In this document: positions 1 to 9,472 of the stretch, piece by piece | Layout: each line of letters begins with the position of its first letter | Numbering within the stretch: the first letter of the stretch is position 1 | NCBI GenBank assembly: GCA_017552435.1 | Contig: JAFZPZ010000087.1 | Span: 1-35,330 of the forward strand | Reading direction: 5' to 3' | Source of the DNA: Bacteroidaceae bacterium | Lineage (GTDB): Bacteria; Bacteroidota; Bacteroidia; Bacteroidales; Bacteroidaceae | Length of the DNA stretch: 35,330 nucleotides | Made by a program: the position numbers and the translations under genes | Notes under the pieces: model-generated | The model's database searches: none | Seen by the model: only the letters and a program-made list of their open reading frames with translations | What the model was told of the DNA's origin: nothing

Positions 1-108
1 CTGAACAATGCAGGCGAGTTGCGCGGTAGTCGTATTTTCGGTCCTGTTGCTCGTGAGTTGCGTGCTGCCAACATGAAGGTGGTTTCACTGGCACCCGAAG
101 TTCTTTAA
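1..108 (+). CDS. rplN: 50S ribosomal protein uL14, C-terminal end (partial)
   Basis: The window opens in frame in the last 35 codons of uL14. The readable end contains [13 protein letters not shown] and finishes [11 protein letters not shown] before TAA, which is the usual uL14 C-terminus. The protein binds 23S rRNA at the subunit interface of the 50S particle. It is the first gene visible of the spc part of the ribosomal operon and is followed after 19 bases by rplX, the standard order. The start lies outside the window, so nothing can be said of the N-terminal part. Confidence 0.95.
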   Translation: MNNAGELRGSRIFGPVARELRAANMKVVSLAPEVL

Positions 109-127
109 TCAATTAATGATTTCAGTA

Positions 128-406
128 ATGAGTAAGTTACACATTAAGAAAGGCGATACAGTTTACGTCAACTCTGGCAATTGCAAGGGTCAGACTGGTA
201 AAGTGTTACAGGTGCTCGTGAAGGAGCAGCGCGCCATCGTGGAGGGTGTTAACATGGTCAGCAAGAGCCAGAAGCCCAGCGCCAAGAACCCTCAGGGAGG
301 TATTGTTAAGCAGGAAGCTCCCATTCAAATTTCAAAGCTCAACCCTGTTGTGGACGGCAAGGCTGTTCGCTCCAACGGTAAAGCGATGAATGTAACTGTT
401 AAATAA
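128..406 (+). CDS. rplX: 50S ribosomal protein uL24
   Basis: uL24 is an early assembly protein of the large subunit that binds the 5' region of 23S rRNA. The N-terminal KOW motif is visible at about residues 4-32 ([12 protein letters not shown] then GKVLQVL), followed by the family signature [25 protein letters not shown]. An upstream in-frame ATG at 116 would add four residues (MISV). I prefer the ATG at 128 because the protein then begins [10 protein letters not shown], as Bacteroidales uL24 normally does. Length is 92 residues, slightly short of the usual 100-106 but complete at the C-terminus. Confidence 0.95.
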   Translation: MSKLHIKKGDTVYVNSGNCKGQTGKVLQVLVKEQRAIVEGVNMVSKSQKPSAKNPQGGIVKQEAPIQISKLNPVVDGKAVRSNGKAMNVTVK

Positions 407-421
407 TAGGAGATGTAAATA

Positions 422-979
422 ATGGCAAATACAGCAAGCCTTAAAAAAGAATATGTCGAGCGTATTGCTCCTGCACTGATGAAGCAGTTTAACTACTCTT
501 CGACGATGCAGATTCCTGTTTTGAAGAAAATTGTTATCAATCAGGGCTTGGGAATGGCAACAGCTGACAAGAAGATTATTGACGTCGCAATCAATGAGCT
601 TTCTGCTATCACTGGTCAGAAGGCCGTTGCTACAGTTTCCAAGAAGGACGTTGCTAACTTCAAGTTACGTAAGAAGATGCCTATCGGCGTCATGGTAACC
701 TTGCGTCGCGAGAGAATGTATGAGTTCCTCGAGAAACTTGTGCGTGTGGCTCTGCCCCGTATCCGTGACTTCAAGGGCATCGAGAGCAAACTGGATGGCC
801 GTGGTAATTATACCCTTGGTATTCAGGAGCAGATTATCTTCCCCGAAATCAATATTGATACCATCGAGCGTATCCTTGGTATGAATATCACATTCGTTAC
901 TACTGCGAAGACAGATGAAGAGGGTTATGCACTGCTCAAGGAGTTCGGTCTTCCCTTTAAGAACGCTAAAAACGACTAA
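422..979 (+). CDS. rplE: 50S ribosomal protein uL5
   Basis: uL5 binds 5S rRNA in the central protuberance and contacts P-site tRNA. The 185-residue product is of normal length and carries the family core: KIVINQGLG near residue 36, [15 protein letters not shown] near 93 and [15 protein letters not shown] near 130. An AGGAGA stretch lies 9-14 bases upstream of the ATG, one of the few recognisable Shine-Dalgarno sites in the window. The gene sits 15 bases after rplX and 5 bases before rpsN, so cotranscription is near certain. Confidence 0.97.
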   Translation: MANTASLKKEYVERIAPALMKQFNYSSTMQIPVLKKIVINQGLGMATADKKIIDVAINELSAITGQKAVATVSKKDVANFKLRKKMPIGVMVTLRRERMYEFLEKLVRVALPRIRDFKGIESKLDGRGNYTLGIQEQIIFPEINIDTIERILGMNITFVTTAKTDEEGYALLKEFGLPFKNAKND

Positions 980-984
980 ACGAT

Positions 985-1284
985 ATGGCAAAAGAATCAA
1001 TGAAGGCCCGCGAGATTAAAAGAGCAAAACTCGTGGCTAAGTATGCTGAAAAGCGTGCAGCGTTGAAGAAGATTGTAAATAGTGGTGATCCCGTTGAGGC
1101 ATACGAAGCAGCCCAGAAACTGCAGGCTATTCCCCGCAACGCCAATCCTATCCGTCTTCACAACCGTTGCAAGCTCACCGGTCGTCCAAAGGGTTATATC
1201 CGCCTGTTTGGCCTTTCTCGTATTCAGTTCCGTGAAATGGCATCCAGCGGTCTTATCCCTGGCGTGAAGAAAGCGAGCTGGTAA
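985..1284 (+). CDS. rpsN: 30S ribosomal protein uS14, zinc-free long form
   Basis: uS14 belongs to the head of the small subunit and binds the 3' major domain of 16S rRNA. This is the long type (99 residues). Only one cysteine is present (in [11 protein letters not shown], about residue 61), so the four-cysteine zinc knuckle of the short type is absent. The C-terminal half [28 protein letters not shown] (read here in two parts, residues 72-99) is the diagnostic end. Spacing of 5 bases from rplE supports tight translational coupling. Confidence 0.97.
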   Translation: MAKESMKAREIKRAKLVAKYAEKRAALKKIVNSGDPVEAYEAAQKLQAIPRNANPIRLHNRCKLTGRPKGYIRLFGLSRIQFREMASSGLIPGVKKASW

Positions 1285-1338
1285 GTATTTTTTTTAATAT
1301 TGTCGGGAGAGTCCCGATCAATTAAATTTCAAATTTAT

Positions 1339-1734
1339 ATGACAGATCCAATTGCAGACTATTTGACAAGATTGCGCAATGCAATTCAGGCCAAGCACAG
1401 AGTTGTGGAGGTGCCTGCGTCAAATCTTAAGAAGGAAATCACAAAGATTCTCTTCGAGAAGGGTTACATCCTGAACTACAAATTCGTGGAGGATGGCCCT
1501 CAGGGTACAATCAAGATTGCCTTGAAGTATGATACCGTCAACAAGGTGAATGCTATCAAGAAGCTAATCAGAATATCCACGCCCGGTATGCGTAAGTACA
1601 CCGGTTACAAGGATATGCCGAGAGTTATCAACGGACTGGGTATTGCTATCCTTTCCACATCCAAGGGTGTAATGACGAACAAAGAGGCTGCCGACCTCAA
1701 GATTGGTGGCGAGGTTCTTTGCTACGTTTATTAA
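1339..1734 (+). CDS. rpsH: 30S ribosomal protein uS8
   Basis: uS8 binds the central domain of 16S rRNA (helix 21 region), and in E. coli it is the translational repressor of the spc operon. The open frame extends upstream to 1300, but the conserved N-terminus MTDPIADYLTRLRNA starts at 1339, which gives 131 residues, the normal family length. Conserved parts visible are ALKYD near the middle, ISTPGMRKYTGYKDMP and the C-terminal GLGIAILSTSKGVMTNKEA. The 54-base gap after rpsN is one of the longer gaps in the cluster; I could not identify an S8-binding mimic in it. Confidence 0.97.
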   Translation: MTDPIADYLTRLRNAIQAKHRVVEVPASNLKKEITKILFEKGYILNYKFVEDGPQGTIKIALKYDTVNKVNAIKKLIRISTPGMRKYTGYKDMPRVINGLGIAILSTSKGVMTNKEAADLKIGGEVLCYVY

Positions 1735-1752
1735 TTGAAGGAGGAATACATT

Positions 1753-2325
1753 ATGTCAAGAATAGGTAAATTGCCCATAAGCATTCCTGCTGGAGTGACC
1801 ATCACAGTCAGTGATGACAACAAGGTTACCGTAAAAGGCCCTAAGGGTGAAATGTCTCAGGTTGTTGATCCTTCTATCAAGATTAACATCGCTGATGCTG
1901 AGGTAACATTCGAGATTGTGGAAGAAAACGACACCGTCGAGACGAAGCAGAAACAGGCTTTCCATGGCCTCTATCGTTCTCTCATCAACAACATGGTTGT
2001 TGGTGTTTCCGAGGGCTATAAGAAGCAGCTGGAGCTCGTAGGCGTAGGTTATCGTGTATCTAATCAGGGCAACCTCCTGGAGTTTGCGCTTGGCTACACG
2101 CATCCTATCCTCATTATGCTCCCCTCTGAAATCAAGGTCGAGACAAAGTCTGAGAGAAACCAGAACCCCCTGATTATCCTCGAGTCTTGCGACAAGCAAC
2201 TCCTGGGTCAGGTTTGTGCTAAGATTCGCTCTTTCCGTAAGCCGGAGCCTTACAAGGGCAAAGGTATTCTGTTCGTTGGTGAGCAGATTCGCAGGAAGTC
2301 CGGTAAGTCGGCTGGTGCTAAGTAA
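1753..2325 (+). CDS. rplF: 50S ribosomal protein uL6
   Basis: uL6 lies near the factor-binding site of the large subunit. The protein begins MSRIGKLPISIPAGV and ends with the family signature EPYKGKGILFVGEQIRRKSGKSAG. The frame is open from 1735, but the ATG at 1753 is preferred for two reasons: the family N-terminus starts there, and a clear GAAGGAGGAA Shine-Dalgarno at 1737-1746 precedes it. Length from this start is 190 residues. The Shine-Dalgarno overlaps the start of the intergenic space right after the rpsH stop. Confidence 0.97.
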   Translation: MSRIGKLPISIPAGVTITVSDDNKVTVKGPKGEMSQVVDPSIKINIADAEVTFEIVEENDTVETKQKQAFHGLYRSLINNMVVGVSEGYKKQLELVGVGYRVSNQGNLLEFALGYTHPILIMLPSEIKVETKSERNQNPLIILESCDKQLLGQVCAKIRSFRKPEPYKGKGILFVGEQIRRKSGKSAGAK

Positions 2326-2344
2326 CTTCTAAAACATTAAGATT

Positions 2345-2686
2345 ATGACAACTAAAATAGAAAGACGAATCAAGATTAAGTACAGAGTTCGCAATAAGGT
2401 CTCTGGTACTGCAGAGCGTCCCCGTATGTCTGTCTTTAGGAGCAACAAGCAGATATATGTTCAGATTATTAATGATATGAACGGAACTACTTTGGTGAGT
2501 GCTTCTTCTCTCGGTATGGAGACATGCCCCAAGAAGGAACAGGCTGCCAAGGTCGGCGAAATGGCTGCCAAGAAGGCTCTCGAAGCAGGCATTACCACAG
2601 TTGTTTTCGACCGTAATGGTTACCTCTATCATGGCAGAGTGAAGGAAGTTGCTGATGCAGCACGTAACGGTGGACTTAAATTCTAA
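2345..2686 (+). CDS. rplR: 50S ribosomal protein uL18
   Basis: uL18 binds 5S rRNA together with uL5 and builds the central protuberance. The 113-residue product begins with a basic N-terminal tail ([19 protein letters not shown]), continues with [20 protein letters not shown], and ends [28 protein letters not shown] (residues 86-113), all typical. It is six bases upstream of rpsE and shows nothing unusual. Confidence 0.97.
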   Translation: MTTKIERRIKIKYRVRNKVSGTAERPRMSVFRSNKQIYVQIINDMNGTTLVSASSLGMETCPKKEQAAKVGEMAAKKALEAGITTVVFDRNGYLYHGRVKEVADAARNGGLKF

Positions 2687-2692
2687 AGAATT

Positions 2693-3202
2693 ATGGCAAA
2701 TAAAGTTAAGATAAACAGCGAAATGGAGCTGAAGGACAGGCTCGTAGCCATCAACCGTGTAACCAAGGTTACAAAGGGTGGTCGCACGTTCACCTTCGCC
2801 GCTATTGTTGTTGTTGGTAACGAGAATGGTATCATCGGTTGGGGCCTGGGTAAGGCAGGTGAAGTCACTGCAGCTATCGCCAAGGGCGTAGAATCAGCCA
2901 AGAAGAATCTTGTGAAGGTTCCCGTCTTGAACGGTACTGTGCCTCACGAGGCTGCTGCTAAGTTCGGTGGTGCTAGTGTGCTTATCATGCCTGCCTCTAC
3001 CGGTACTGGTGTTGTGGCTGGCGGTGCTATGCGTGCTGTCCTCGACAGTGTTGGCATTAAAGACTGTCTGGCTAAGTCCAAGGGTTCTTCCAACCCTCAC
3101 AATCTGGTTAAGGCAACCATCGCTGCTCTCTCTGAGATGCGTGATGCAAAGACCGTTGCTGCCAACCGTGGTGTCAGTGTAGAAAAAGTATTTAGAGGAT
3201 AA
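2693..3202 (+). CDS. rpsE: 30S ribosomal protein uS5
   Basis: uS5 is part of the mRNA entry channel and decoding-fidelity network of the 30S subunit. The N-terminal double-stranded-RNA-binding-like domain holds the loop [13 protein letters not shown] (about residues 24-36), where spectinomycin-resistance mutations map in other bacteria. The wild-type-looking KGG is intact. The C-terminal domain contains [17 protein letters not shown] and [15 protein letters not shown]. Length is 169 residues, normal for Bacteroidetes. It is followed at 12 bases by rpmD. Confidence 0.97.
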   Translation: MANKVKINSEMELKDRLVAINRVTKVTKGGRTFTFAAIVVVGNENGIIGWGLGKAGEVTAAIAKGVESAKKNLVKVPVLNGTVPHEAAAKFGGASVLIMPASTGTGVVAGGAMRAVLDSVGIKDCLAKSKGSSNPHNLVKATIAALSEMRDAKTVAANRGVSVEKVFRG

Positions 3203-3214
3203 GGAGGTAAAAAC

Positions 3215-3391
3215 ATGGCAACTATCAAAGTACAGCAAGTAAGAAGCCGCATTCATGCTCCTCGCACTCAGAAGGCCACTCTGGACACACTGGGTCTGAG
3301 AAAGATGAATCAGATTGTTGAGATTGAAGACAATGCCTCTAATCGTGGCTTGATTAACACAGTTCATCATCTGGTGAAGGTGATTGGCTGA
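3215..3391 (+). CDS. rpmD: 50S ribosomal protein uL30
   Basis: This 58-codon gene was read directly from the sequence. It begins [20 protein letters not shown], continues [12 protein letters not shown] and ends HHLVKVIG before TGA. The TLxxLGLRK core and the VxHLVxV end are diagnostic for uL30, a small protein of the large subunit. A strong AAGGAGGT Shine-Dalgarno at 3201-3208 precedes the ATG by 6 bases. The position between rpsE and rplO is the conserved one. Confidence 0.96.
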   Translation: MATIKVQQVRSRIHAPRTQKATLDTLGLRKMNQIVEIEDNASNRGLINTVHHLVKVIG

Positions 3392-3423
3392 TAGTATTAT
3401 GAACAATTAACGTCGATTATATT

Positions 3424-3870
3424 ATGAAATTGAATAATTTGAAACCTGCTGCCGGATCAACACATAGTCGTAGAAGGCTTGGTCGTGGTCCCGGTTCTGG
3501 TTTGGGCGGTACTTCTACCCGTGGCCATAAGGGAGCTAAGGCTCGTTCCGGTTATAAGAGGAAGGTCGGTTTCGAAGGTGGTCAGATGCCTTTGCAGCGT
3601 CGTCTGCCGAAGTTCGGCTTCAAGAATATCAACCGTGTAGAATATCAGGTGGTTAATCTTTCCACTATTCAGAAACTTGCAGAGAAGAAGAATCTGGAGA
3701 AGATAACCATCGAGGATATGGTAGTAGCAGGACTTGTTTCCGCCAAGGGACTGGTTAAGGTTCTGGGCAACGGTACCCTGACCGCTAAGGTTGAGGTTGT
3801 TGCTAATGCCTTCTCTAAGTCAGCCGAGGAAGCTATTCAGAACGTAGGTGGTACCGCAACTAAACTTTAA
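3424..3870 (+). CDS. rplO: 50S ribosomal protein uL15
   Basis: uL15 is a late-assembling 50S protein with a long basic N-terminal extension that threads into 23S rRNA. The extension is clear: [20 protein letters not shown], then [20 protein letters not shown], then [18 protein letters not shown]. The globular C-terminal half follows (residues 65-148). The length of 148 residues is normal. It ends five bases before secY, an arrangement that usually couples the two genes. Confidence 0.97.
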   Translation: MKLNNLKPAAGSTHSRRRLGRGPGSGLGGTSTRGHKGAKARSGYKRKVGFEGGQMPLQRRLPKFGFKNINRVEYQVVNLSTIQKLAEKKNLEKITIEDMVVAGLVSAKGLVKVLGNGTLTAKVEVVANAFSKSAEEAIQNVGGTATKL

Positions 3871-3875
3871 TTCTG

Positions 3876-5225
3876 ATGAAGAAGTTTATTGAAACATTAA
3901 AGAACATCTGGCATGTTGAGGACCTGCGAACCAGACTCCTCATCACGCTGGCATTTGCTGCGATGTATCGTTTCGGATCATTCATTGTCCTCCCCGGTAT
4001 CAATCCGGAGGCTCTGACTGCTCTGAGGGAACAGACCAACACGGGACTTATGTCTCTGCTGAATATGTTCTCGGGTGGTGCATTCTCCAACGCATCTATC
4101 TTTGCATTGGGTATCATGCCTTACATCTCGGCATCCATTGTTATCCAGCTTTTCGCTTTCGTTGTGCCTTACTTCCAGAAGATGCAACGTGAGGGCGAGA
4201 GCGGACGTCGCAAGATGAATCAGTACACGCGTTGGTTGACTATGGGTATCCTGCTCGTTCAGGCTCCGTCATATCTGGTCAACCTGAAGATGCAGGCTCA
4301 GGGTGCGATTAATCCCAACATAGATCAGACACTGTTTTTCATTGCCAGCACGGTAATCCTTGCTGCAGGTAGCATGTTCATTCTGTGGATTGGCGAGCGC
4401 ATCACCGACAAGGGCATCGGAAACGGTGTGTCACTCATCATTATGCTGGGTATCATTGCTCGTCTGCCTCAGGCTTTCGGTCAGGAGGTTGTCTCTCGTC
4501 TGAATAACCTGACAGGTGGTGGTTTAGTAATGTTCATTCTGGAGCTCCTGCTTCTCTTCTTGGTTATCCTCGCAGCAATCATGCTGGTTCAGGGTACCCG
4601 CAAGGTGCCTGTACAGTATGCCAAGAGAATGGTTGCAGGTCAGCAGGTCGGAGGCGTTCGTCAGTACATTCCCCTGAAGGTATTTGCTGCCAACGTGATG
4701 CCTATCATTTTTGCACAGGCCATTATGTTCATTCCCATCACTCTGCTTGGTCTCGTTGCCAATGGTGGTCAGGCTGCTTCGCCTGTCCTCATGGCTCTGT
4801 CCGACCACACGAGTCTGGCATACAACATTGTCTTTGCTCTATTGATCATTGCCTTCACCTATTTCTACACTGCCATTACCCTGAACCCTGTTCAGATGGC
4901 AGAGGATATGAAGCGCAACAACGGTTTTATTCCAGGCATTCGTCCCGGAAAGGAAACTGCCGATTTCATAGACAAGATAATGGACCGCATCACATTGCCT
5001 GGTTCTCTGTTCCTGGCTGCGATTGCCTGTATGCCTGCCTTCGCAGGTCTGCTGAATGTGAAGCCCGAGTTCGCACAGTTCTTTGGCGGCACATCTCTGC
5101 TCATCCTCGTTGGTGTGGTTCTCGATACGCTCCAGCAGATCGAGAGTCACCTGCTCATGAGGCACTATGATGGTCTGTTGAGTTCCGGCCGCATACATGG
5201 CCGCTCTGGTATATCTTCACGTTAA
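3876..5225 (+). CDS. secY: Protein translocase channel subunit SecY
   Basis: SecY forms the protein-conducting channel of the Sec translocon in the inner membrane; SecE and SecG partners are not in this window. The 449-residue protein shows about ten hydrophobic segments. It has the plug-region motif LLNMFSGGAFSNASIFALGI (residues about 61-80) followed by MPYISASIVIQL. The cytoplasmic loops that contact SecA and the ribosome contain QYAKRM..GQQVGG near 247 and NPVQMAEDMKRNNGFIPGIR near 338. The C-terminal end LLMRHYDGLLSSGRIHGR is typical. Every exported protein in this window depends on this machinery or a parallel one. Confidence 0.97.
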   Translation: MKKFIETLKNIWHVEDLRTRLLITLAFAAMYRFGSFIVLPGINPEALTALREQTNTGLMSLLNMFSGGAFSNASIFALGIMPYISASIVIQLFAFVVPYFQKMQREGESGRRKMNQYTRWLTMGILLVQAPSYLVNLKMQAQGAINPNIDQTLFFIASTVILAAGSMFILWIGERITDKGIGNGVSLIIMLGIIARLPQAFGQEVVSRLNNLTGGGLVMFILELLLLFLVILAAIMLVQGTRKVPVQYAKRMVAGQQVGGVRQYIPLKVFAANVMPIIFAQAIMFIPITLLGLVANGGQAASPVLMALSDHTSLAYNIVFALLIIAFTYFYTAITLNPVQMAEDMKRNNGFIPGIRPGKETADFIDKIMDRITLPGSLFLAAIACMPAFAGLLNVKPEFAQFFGGTSLLILVGVVLDTLQQIESHLLMRHYDGLLSSGRIHGRSGISSR

Positions 5226-5242
5226 GAAACGGTCACCCTGGG

Positions 5243-6028
5243 ATGATTTTTCTTAAGACGGAAGACGAGATAGAATTAATGCGAGCTGCCAACCAGCTTG
5301 TTGCCAAGACCCTGGCCGAAGTGGGGAAGAATGTCAGGCCGGGTGCTACGACAAAGGAGTTGGATAGGGTAGCGGAAGAATTTATACGCGACAACGGTGC
5401 GGTGCCTACCTTCAAAGGTTTCCCCAATCCTTGCGGAGGCACACCGTTCCCAGCGTCGATTTGCACCTCAGTCAATGATGTTGTGGTGCATGGTGTCCCC
5501 AATGACACGCCGTTAGTGGACGGAGATATCGTGTCGGTGGACTGCGGAGTGCTTCTGAATGGCTTCAACGGTGATTCTTGCTACACGTTTCGTGTGGGTG
5601 AGGTGACGGACGAGGTTGCTCGGTTGCTGGATGTCACGAAGAAGGCCCTCTATGAGGGAATCGCCAATGCCCAAAGGGGCAGGCGCATCGGTGATATCAG
5701 TTATGCAGTACAGACACTTTGCGAGTCTCATGGCTACGGAGTTGTTCGCGAGTTCGTAGGTCATGGCATAGGTCGCGAGATGCATGAAGACCCACAGATT
5801 CCCAATTACGGGAAGAAGGGGAATGGCCCGATGATAAAGAGTGGTCTTTGCATCGCAATCGAGCCTATGATAACGATGGGCAGTCCGAAGGTCTATATGA
5901 CAGAGGACAACTGGACCATCAAGACGCGCGACGGGAAACCCTCGGCCCATTTCGAGCACACCATAGCGGTGCACAAAGGGGAAGTTGAGATTCTGTCTTC
6001 CTTCGAAGATATAGAAAAGGCAAATTAA
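5243..6028 (+). CDS. map: Methionine aminopeptidase, type I
   Basis: This enzyme removes the initiator methionine from nascent proteins in the cytoplasm and uses a dinuclear metal centre. All five metal ligands and the substrate histidine can be placed: H83 (VVHGVPND), D100 (VSVDCG), D111 (NGDSCYTF), H174 (GHGIGREMH), E207 (IAIEPMI) and E239 (FEHTIAV). There is no N-terminal zinc-finger extension, as expected for the short type I class. Length is 261 residues. Its place between secY and infA is the common Bacteroidetes order; adk, found there in some other phyla, is absent. Confidence 0.97.
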   Translation: MIFLKTEDEIELMRAANQLVAKTLAEVGKNVRPGATTKELDRVAEEFIRDNGAVPTFKGFPNPCGGTPFPASICTSVNDVVVHGVPNDTPLVDGDIVSVDCGVLLNGFNGDSCYTFRVGEVTDEVARLLDVTKKALYEGIANAQRGRRIGDISYAVQTLCESHGYGVVREFVGHGIGREMHEDPQIPNYGKKGNGPMIKSGLCIAIEPMITMGSPKVYMTEDNWTIKTRDGKPSAHFEHTIAVHKGEVEILSSFEDIEKAN

Positions 6029-6035
6029 ACAAAAT

Positions 6036-6254
6036 ATGGCAAAACAGGCTGTTATAGAACAAGACGGTGTGATTGTGGAATCGCTTTCAAACGCGATGTT
6101 CCGGGTTGAACTGGAGATTGGTCAGAAGATTATCTGCAACATCTCCGGCAAGATGAGGATGCATTACATCAAGATACTTCCGGGCGATAAGGTCAAGGTC
6201 GAGATGAGTCCGTATGACCTGACGAAAGGACGTATCGTATTCAGATATAAATAA
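6036..6254 (+). CDS. infA: Translation initiation factor IF-1
   Basis: IF-1 is a single OB-fold protein that occupies the A site of the 30S subunit during initiation. The 72-residue product has the standard length and sequence: [20 protein letters not shown], then [24 protein letters not shown]-like (here [20 protein letters not shown]) and the end [12 protein letters not shown]. It starts seven bases after map and is followed by rpmJ. Confidence 0.97.
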   Translation: MAKQAVIEQDGVIVESLSNAMFRVELEIGQKIICNISGKMRMHYIKILPGDKVKVEMSPYDLTKGRIVFRYK

Positions 6255-6264
6255 AAACATCAAT

Positions 6265-6381
6265 ATGAAAACAAGAGCTTCTTTGAAAAAACGCACTCCA
6301 GACTGTAAGATTGTACGTCGCAAGGGTCGTTTGTATGTTATTAACAAGAAAAACCCCAAGTTCAAAATGCGCCAGGGGTAG
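6265..6381 (+). CDS. rpmJ: 50S ribosomal protein bL36, zinc-free form
   Basis: This 38-codon gene was found by reading the gap between infA and rpsM. It begins [20 protein letters not shown] and ends NPKFKMRQG before TAG. bL36 sits at the base of the L7/L12 stalk region of the 50S subunit. The classic form has a CCHC zinc site. Here only one cysteine is present (residue 14), so this is the zinc-independent form that Bacteroidetes often carry. The position 10 bases after infA is conserved. Confidence 0.96.
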   Translation: MKTRASLKKRTPDCKIVRRKGRLYVINKKNPKFKMRQG

Positions 6382-6411
6382 TCATTATTGCAAACAAGAA
6401 AAGTATAGTAT

Positions 6412-6792
6412 ATGGCAATTAGAATTGTTGGTGTAGATTTACCTCAGAACAAAAGAGGAGAAATCGCTTTGACCTATATATACGGTATAGGTCGCAGTAG
6501 CTCCGCCAAGATCCTGGAGAAGGCTGGCGTAGATAAGGACAAGAAGGTTACGGAATGGACCGACGACGAGGCAGGTAAGATTCGTGAGATTATCGGTGCC
6601 GAGTACAAGGTCGAGGGTGACCTCCGCTCTGAGATTACGATGAACATCAAGCGCCTGATGGATATCGGCTGCTATCGTGGTGTTCGTCATCGTAATGGTC
6701 TTCCCGTGCGTGGTCAGAGCACAAAGAATAATGCCCGCACACGTAAGGGTAAGAAGAAGACTGTCGCAAACAAGAAAAAGGCTACTAAATAA
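6412..6792 (+). CDS. rpsM: 30S ribosomal protein uS13
   Basis: uS13 lies in the head of the 30S subunit, forms intersubunit bridges and contacts P-site tRNA through its basic C-terminal tail. The sequence [20 protein letters not shown], the helix-two-turn-helix region [17 protein letters not shown] and the C-terminal [20 protein letters not shown] then [11 protein letters not shown] are all canonical. Length is 126 residues. It marks the start of the alpha part of the cluster, with rpsK, rpsD, rpoA and rplQ downstream. Confidence 0.97.
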   Translation: MAIRIVGVDLPQNKRGEIALTYIYGIGRSSSAKILEKAGVDKDKKVTEWTDDEAGKIREIIGAEYKVEGDLRSEITMNIKRLMDIGCYRGVRHRNGLPVRGQSTKNNARTRKGKKKTVANKKKATK

Positions 6793-6800
6793 TAATTGAT

Positions 6801-7190
6801 ATGGCAAAGAAAACAGTTGCTACAAAGAAGAGAGTGGTGAAGGTTGACGCAATGGGTCAGCTCCACGTACACAGCTCGTTCAACAATATCATTGTCTCTT
6901 TGGCCAACAGCGAGGGTCAGGTGATTTCCTGGTCTTCTGCCGGAAAGATGGGTTTCCGTGGCTCTAAGAAGAACACTCCCTACGCTGCCCAGATGGCTGC
7001 ACAGGACTGTGCAAAGACAGCATACGACCTGGGTCTGCGCAAGGTGAAGGCTTACGTCAAGGGTCCCGGTAACGGCCGCGAGTCTGCTATCCGCACCGTT
7101 CATGGCGCAGGTATTGAGGTTGTCGAGATTGTCGATGTAACTCCGCTTCCTCACAATGGATGTCGTCCTCCGAAGCGTCGTAGAGTTTAA
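6801..7190 (+). CDS. rpsK: 30S ribosomal protein uS11
   Basis: uS11 belongs to the platform of the 30S subunit next to the mRNA exit. The 129-residue protein has [18 protein letters not shown] near residue 22, [20 protein letters not shown] near 46 and the C-terminal family end [18 protein letters not shown] basic N-terminal stretch ([12 protein letters not shown]) is visible. It ends 61 bases before rpsD, the largest gap in the alpha part, which holds a short tandem repeat. Confidence 0.97.
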   Translation: MAKKTVATKKRVVKVDAMGQLHVHSSFNNIIVSLANSEGQVISWSSAGKMGFRGSKKNTPYAAQMAAQDCAKTAYDLGLRKVKAYVKGPGNGRESAIRTVHGAGIEVVEIVDVTPLPHNGCRPPKRRRV

Positions 7191-7197
7191 TAACAGG

Positions 7198-7226
7198 CGT
7201 TATATCGTAATAACGTTATATCGTAA
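7198..7226 (+). repeat. Two-copy 16-base tandem repeat between rpsK and rpsD
   Basis: The 13-base word CGTTATATCGTAA occurs at 7198-7210 and again at 7214-7226, a period of 16. Each copy also has short palindromic arms (GTTAT and ATAAC). It fills about half of the rpsK-rpsD gap. It resembles the short repeats at several other gene junctions in this window, but the unit is different at each place. No function is evident. Confidence 0.8.
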
Positions 7227-7251
7227 CAAGGAAAAATTTATAGAATAGATT

Positions 7252-7857
7252 ATGGCAAGATATACAGGACCTAAGTCAAGGATTGACCGCCGTTTTGGCG
7301 AGGCTATCCTGGGTAATCCCAAAGTACAGGCTAAGCGTAACTTCCCTCCTGGCCAGCATGGTAACAACCGTCGCCGCAAGACTTCCGAGTATGGCATCAT
7401 GCTTGCTGAGAAGCAGAAGGCAAAGTACACCTATGGCGTACTGGAGAAGCAGTTCCGTAACATGTTCGAGAAGGCAGCCCGCACCAGTGGTATCACCGGT
7501 GAGATTCTCCTTCAGAACCTCGAGAGCCGTCTTGACAACATCGTTTATCGTCTGGGTATCGCTCCCACCCGCCGTGCTGCCCGTCAGCTTGTCAACCACA
7601 AGCACATCGTTGTCGATGGCAAGGTGGTTGGTATCCCTTCTTATAGCGTCAAGCCCGGTCAGGTAGTAGGTGTTCGCGAGCGCAGCAAGAGCCTTGAGGT
7701 AGTACAGAATGCCCTGGCAGGCTTCAACCACTCCAAGTATCCTTGGATTGAATGGGACGAGAGCCAGAAGTCGGGCAAGTACCTCCACAAGCCCGACCGC
7801 GCAGACATCCCCGAGACTATAAAGGAGCAGTTGATTGTTGAGTTGTACTCTAAATAA
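7252..7857 (+). CDS. rpsD: 30S ribosomal protein uS4
   Basis: uS4 nucleates assembly of the 30S body and helps form the mRNA entry channel. The N-terminus [20 protein letters not shown] lacks the cysteine zinc cluster present in some species. The S4 RNA-binding domain is clear at about residues 95-155 ([43 protein letters not shown]). The end has [20 protein letters not shown] and [16 protein letters not shown]. Length is 201 residues, normal. It lies 10 bases before the preferred rpoA start. Confidence 0.97.
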   Translation: MARYTGPKSRIDRRFGEAILGNPKVQAKRNFPPGQHGNNRRRKTSEYGIMLAEKQKAKYTYGVLEKQFRNMFEKAARTSGITGEILLQNLESRLDNIVYRLGIAPTRRAARQLVNHKHIVVDGKVVGIPSYSVKPGQVVGVRERSKSLEVVQNALAGFNHSKYPWIEWDESQKSGKYLHKPDRADIPETIKEQLIVELYSK

Positions 7858-7867
7858 TAATATAAGA

Positions 7868-8860
7868 ATGGCGATATTAGCATTTCAAAAACCCGATAAG
7901 GTTATAATGTTGGAGGCGGACGATAAGTTCGGCAAGTTCGAGTTCCGCCCCTTGGAAGGTGGTTTCGGTACTACCATTGGTAATGCTTTGCGCCGCATCC
8001 TTCTCTCCTCGCTTGATGGCTTTGCTATCAACACCGTGTCTATCTCTGGCGTTGAGCACGAGTTCGCTACCGTGCCTGGAGTCAAGGAAGATGTCACCAA
8101 CATTATATTGAACCTGAAACAGGTAAGGTTCAAGCAGATTGTAGAAGACTTCGAAACAGAGAAGGTTGCTGTTACGGTCGAGAACACCACAGAGTTCAAG
8201 GCCGGTGACTTCAACAAGTATCTGGTAGGCTTCGAAGTGCTGAATCCCGAGCTGGTGATTTGCCATCTCGATCCCAAGGCATCCTTGCGCATTGAGATCA
8301 ACATCAACAAGGGTCGTGGCTATGTTCCCGCCGACGAGAACCGTCCCTTCTGCACTGACGTGAACGTCCTGCCCATCGATTCAATTTACACCCCAATCAG
8401 GAATGTCAAGTACGCAGTAGAGAACTTCCGCGTCGAGCAGAAGACCGACTACGAGAAGCTCGTGCTTGAGATTACCACTGATGGTTCCATACACCCGAAG
8501 GACGCGCTCAAGGAAGCTGCCCGCATCCTCATCCACCACTTCATGCTCTTCTCCGACGAGAAGATTACGCTCGAGAACAGCGACATGGAGGTGAACGAGG
8601 AGTTCGACGAGGAGGTTCTGCACATGCGCCAGCTCCTGAAGACCAAGCTGGTGGATATGGACTTGTCCGTACGTGCCCTGAACTGCCTCAAGGCTGCCGA
8701 TGTCGACACCCTTGGCGACTTGGTACAGTACAACAAGACCGACCTCTTGAAGTTCAGGAACTTCGGTAAGAAATCGCTCACGGAGCTTGATGATTTGCTC
8801 GAGAGTCTGAATCTGTCGTTTGGAACCGATATTTCTAAGTATAAATTAGATAAAGAATAA
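7868..8860 (+). CDS. rpoA: DNA-directed RNA polymerase subunit alpha
   Basis: The alpha subunit dimerises to scaffold RNA polymerase assembly, and its C-terminal domain contacts upstream DNA and activators. The frame is open from 7835, overlapping rpsD. The ATG at 7868 gives the usual N-terminus [20 protein letters not shown] and 330 residues. The dimerisation domain shows [20 protein letters not shown] then [10 protein letters not shown]. The C-terminal domain (about 255-325) has [20 protein letters not shown] and [15 protein letters not shown]. No divergence from the family pattern was noticed. Confidence 0.97.
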   Translation: MAILAFQKPDKVIMLEADDKFGKFEFRPLEGGFGTTIGNALRRILLSSLDGFAINTVSISGVEHEFATVPGVKEDVTNIILNLKQVRFKQIVEDFETEKVAVTVENTTEFKAGDFNKYLVGFEVLNPELVICHLDPKASLRIEININKGRGYVPADENRPFCTDVNVLPIDSIYTPIRNVKYAVENFRVEQKTDYEKLVLEITTDGSIHPKDALKEAARILIHHFMLFSDEKITLENSDMEVNEEFDEEVLHMRQLLKTKLVDMDLSVRALNCLKAADVDTLGDLVQYNKTDLLKFRNFGKKSLTELDDLLESLNLSFGTDISKYKLDKE

Positions 8861-8866
8861 AAAGTC

Positions 8867-9358
8867 ATGAGACATAATAAGAAATTCAACCATCTGGGTC
8901 GTACTGCATCCCACAGGGCAGCTATGTTGAGCAACATGGCCATCTCCCTGATCATGCACAAAAGAATCACTACGACCCTCGCCAAGGCAAAGGCCTTGAA
9001 GAAGTATGTAGAGCCCCTCATCACCAAGTCGAAGGAGGATACTACCAACTCACGCCGCGTCGTGTTCAGCTATCTGCAGGACAAGCACGCCATCACGGAA
9101 CTCTTCACCGTCATCTCCCAGAAGGTCGGTGATCGTCCCGGTGGCTACACCCGCATCATCAAGACCGGTTTCCGTGCCAGCGATGCAGCTCCCATGTGCT
9201 TCATCGAACTCGTTGACTTCGACGAGAACATGGCCAAGACCGCCAAGAAGGCAAAGCGCACACGCCGTTCTTCAAAGAAATCTGCACCTGCAGCCGAGGC
9301 ACCCGCTGAAGAAGTTGCAGAGACAGCAGCTCCCGCAGCAGAAGAAGCTCAAGAATAA
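8867..9358 (+). CDS. rplQ: 50S ribosomal protein bL17 with acidic Ala/Glu tail
   Basis: bL17 lies near the polypeptide exit tunnel. The core of about 120 residues is canonical: [20 protein letters not shown] at the start, [18 protein letters not shown] in the middle, and [20 protein letters not shown] near 103. A C-terminal extension of about 40 residues follows, first basic ([15 protein letters not shown]) then alanine- and glutamate-rich. Such tails are common in Bacteroidetes bL17. It is the last gene of the ribosomal cluster and is followed at once by a strong terminator. Confidence 0.96.
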   Translation: MRHNKKFNHLGRTASHRAAMLSNMAISLIMHKRITTTLAKAKALKKYVEPLITKSKEDTTNSRRVVFSYLQDKHAITELFTVISQKVGDRPGGYTRIIKTGFRASDAAPMCFIELVDFDENMAKTAKKAKRTRRSSKKSAPAAEAPAEEVAETAAPAAEEAQE

Positions 9359-9377
9359 TTTCTAATTGCAATAATGA

Positions 9378-9419
9378 AAGCCGCTTCGTCCGTGAAGGAT
9401 GGAGCGGCTTCTTTGTTTA
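9378..9419 (+). terminator. Intrinsic terminator of the ribosomal operon
   Basis: A hairpin with a 14-base-pair stem, including two G-U pairs, spans 9378-9410. Its arms are AAGCCGCTTCGTCC and GGATGGAGCGGCTT around the 5-base loop GTGAA. The T-rich run CTTTGTTT follows. It begins 20 bases after the rplQ stop and should end the whole spc-alpha transcript. Confidence 0.92.
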
Positions 9420-9472
9420 CAGACGACAGGCACAGACACGAAGTATGTCCCGTCGTTTTTTTACTTTTCATC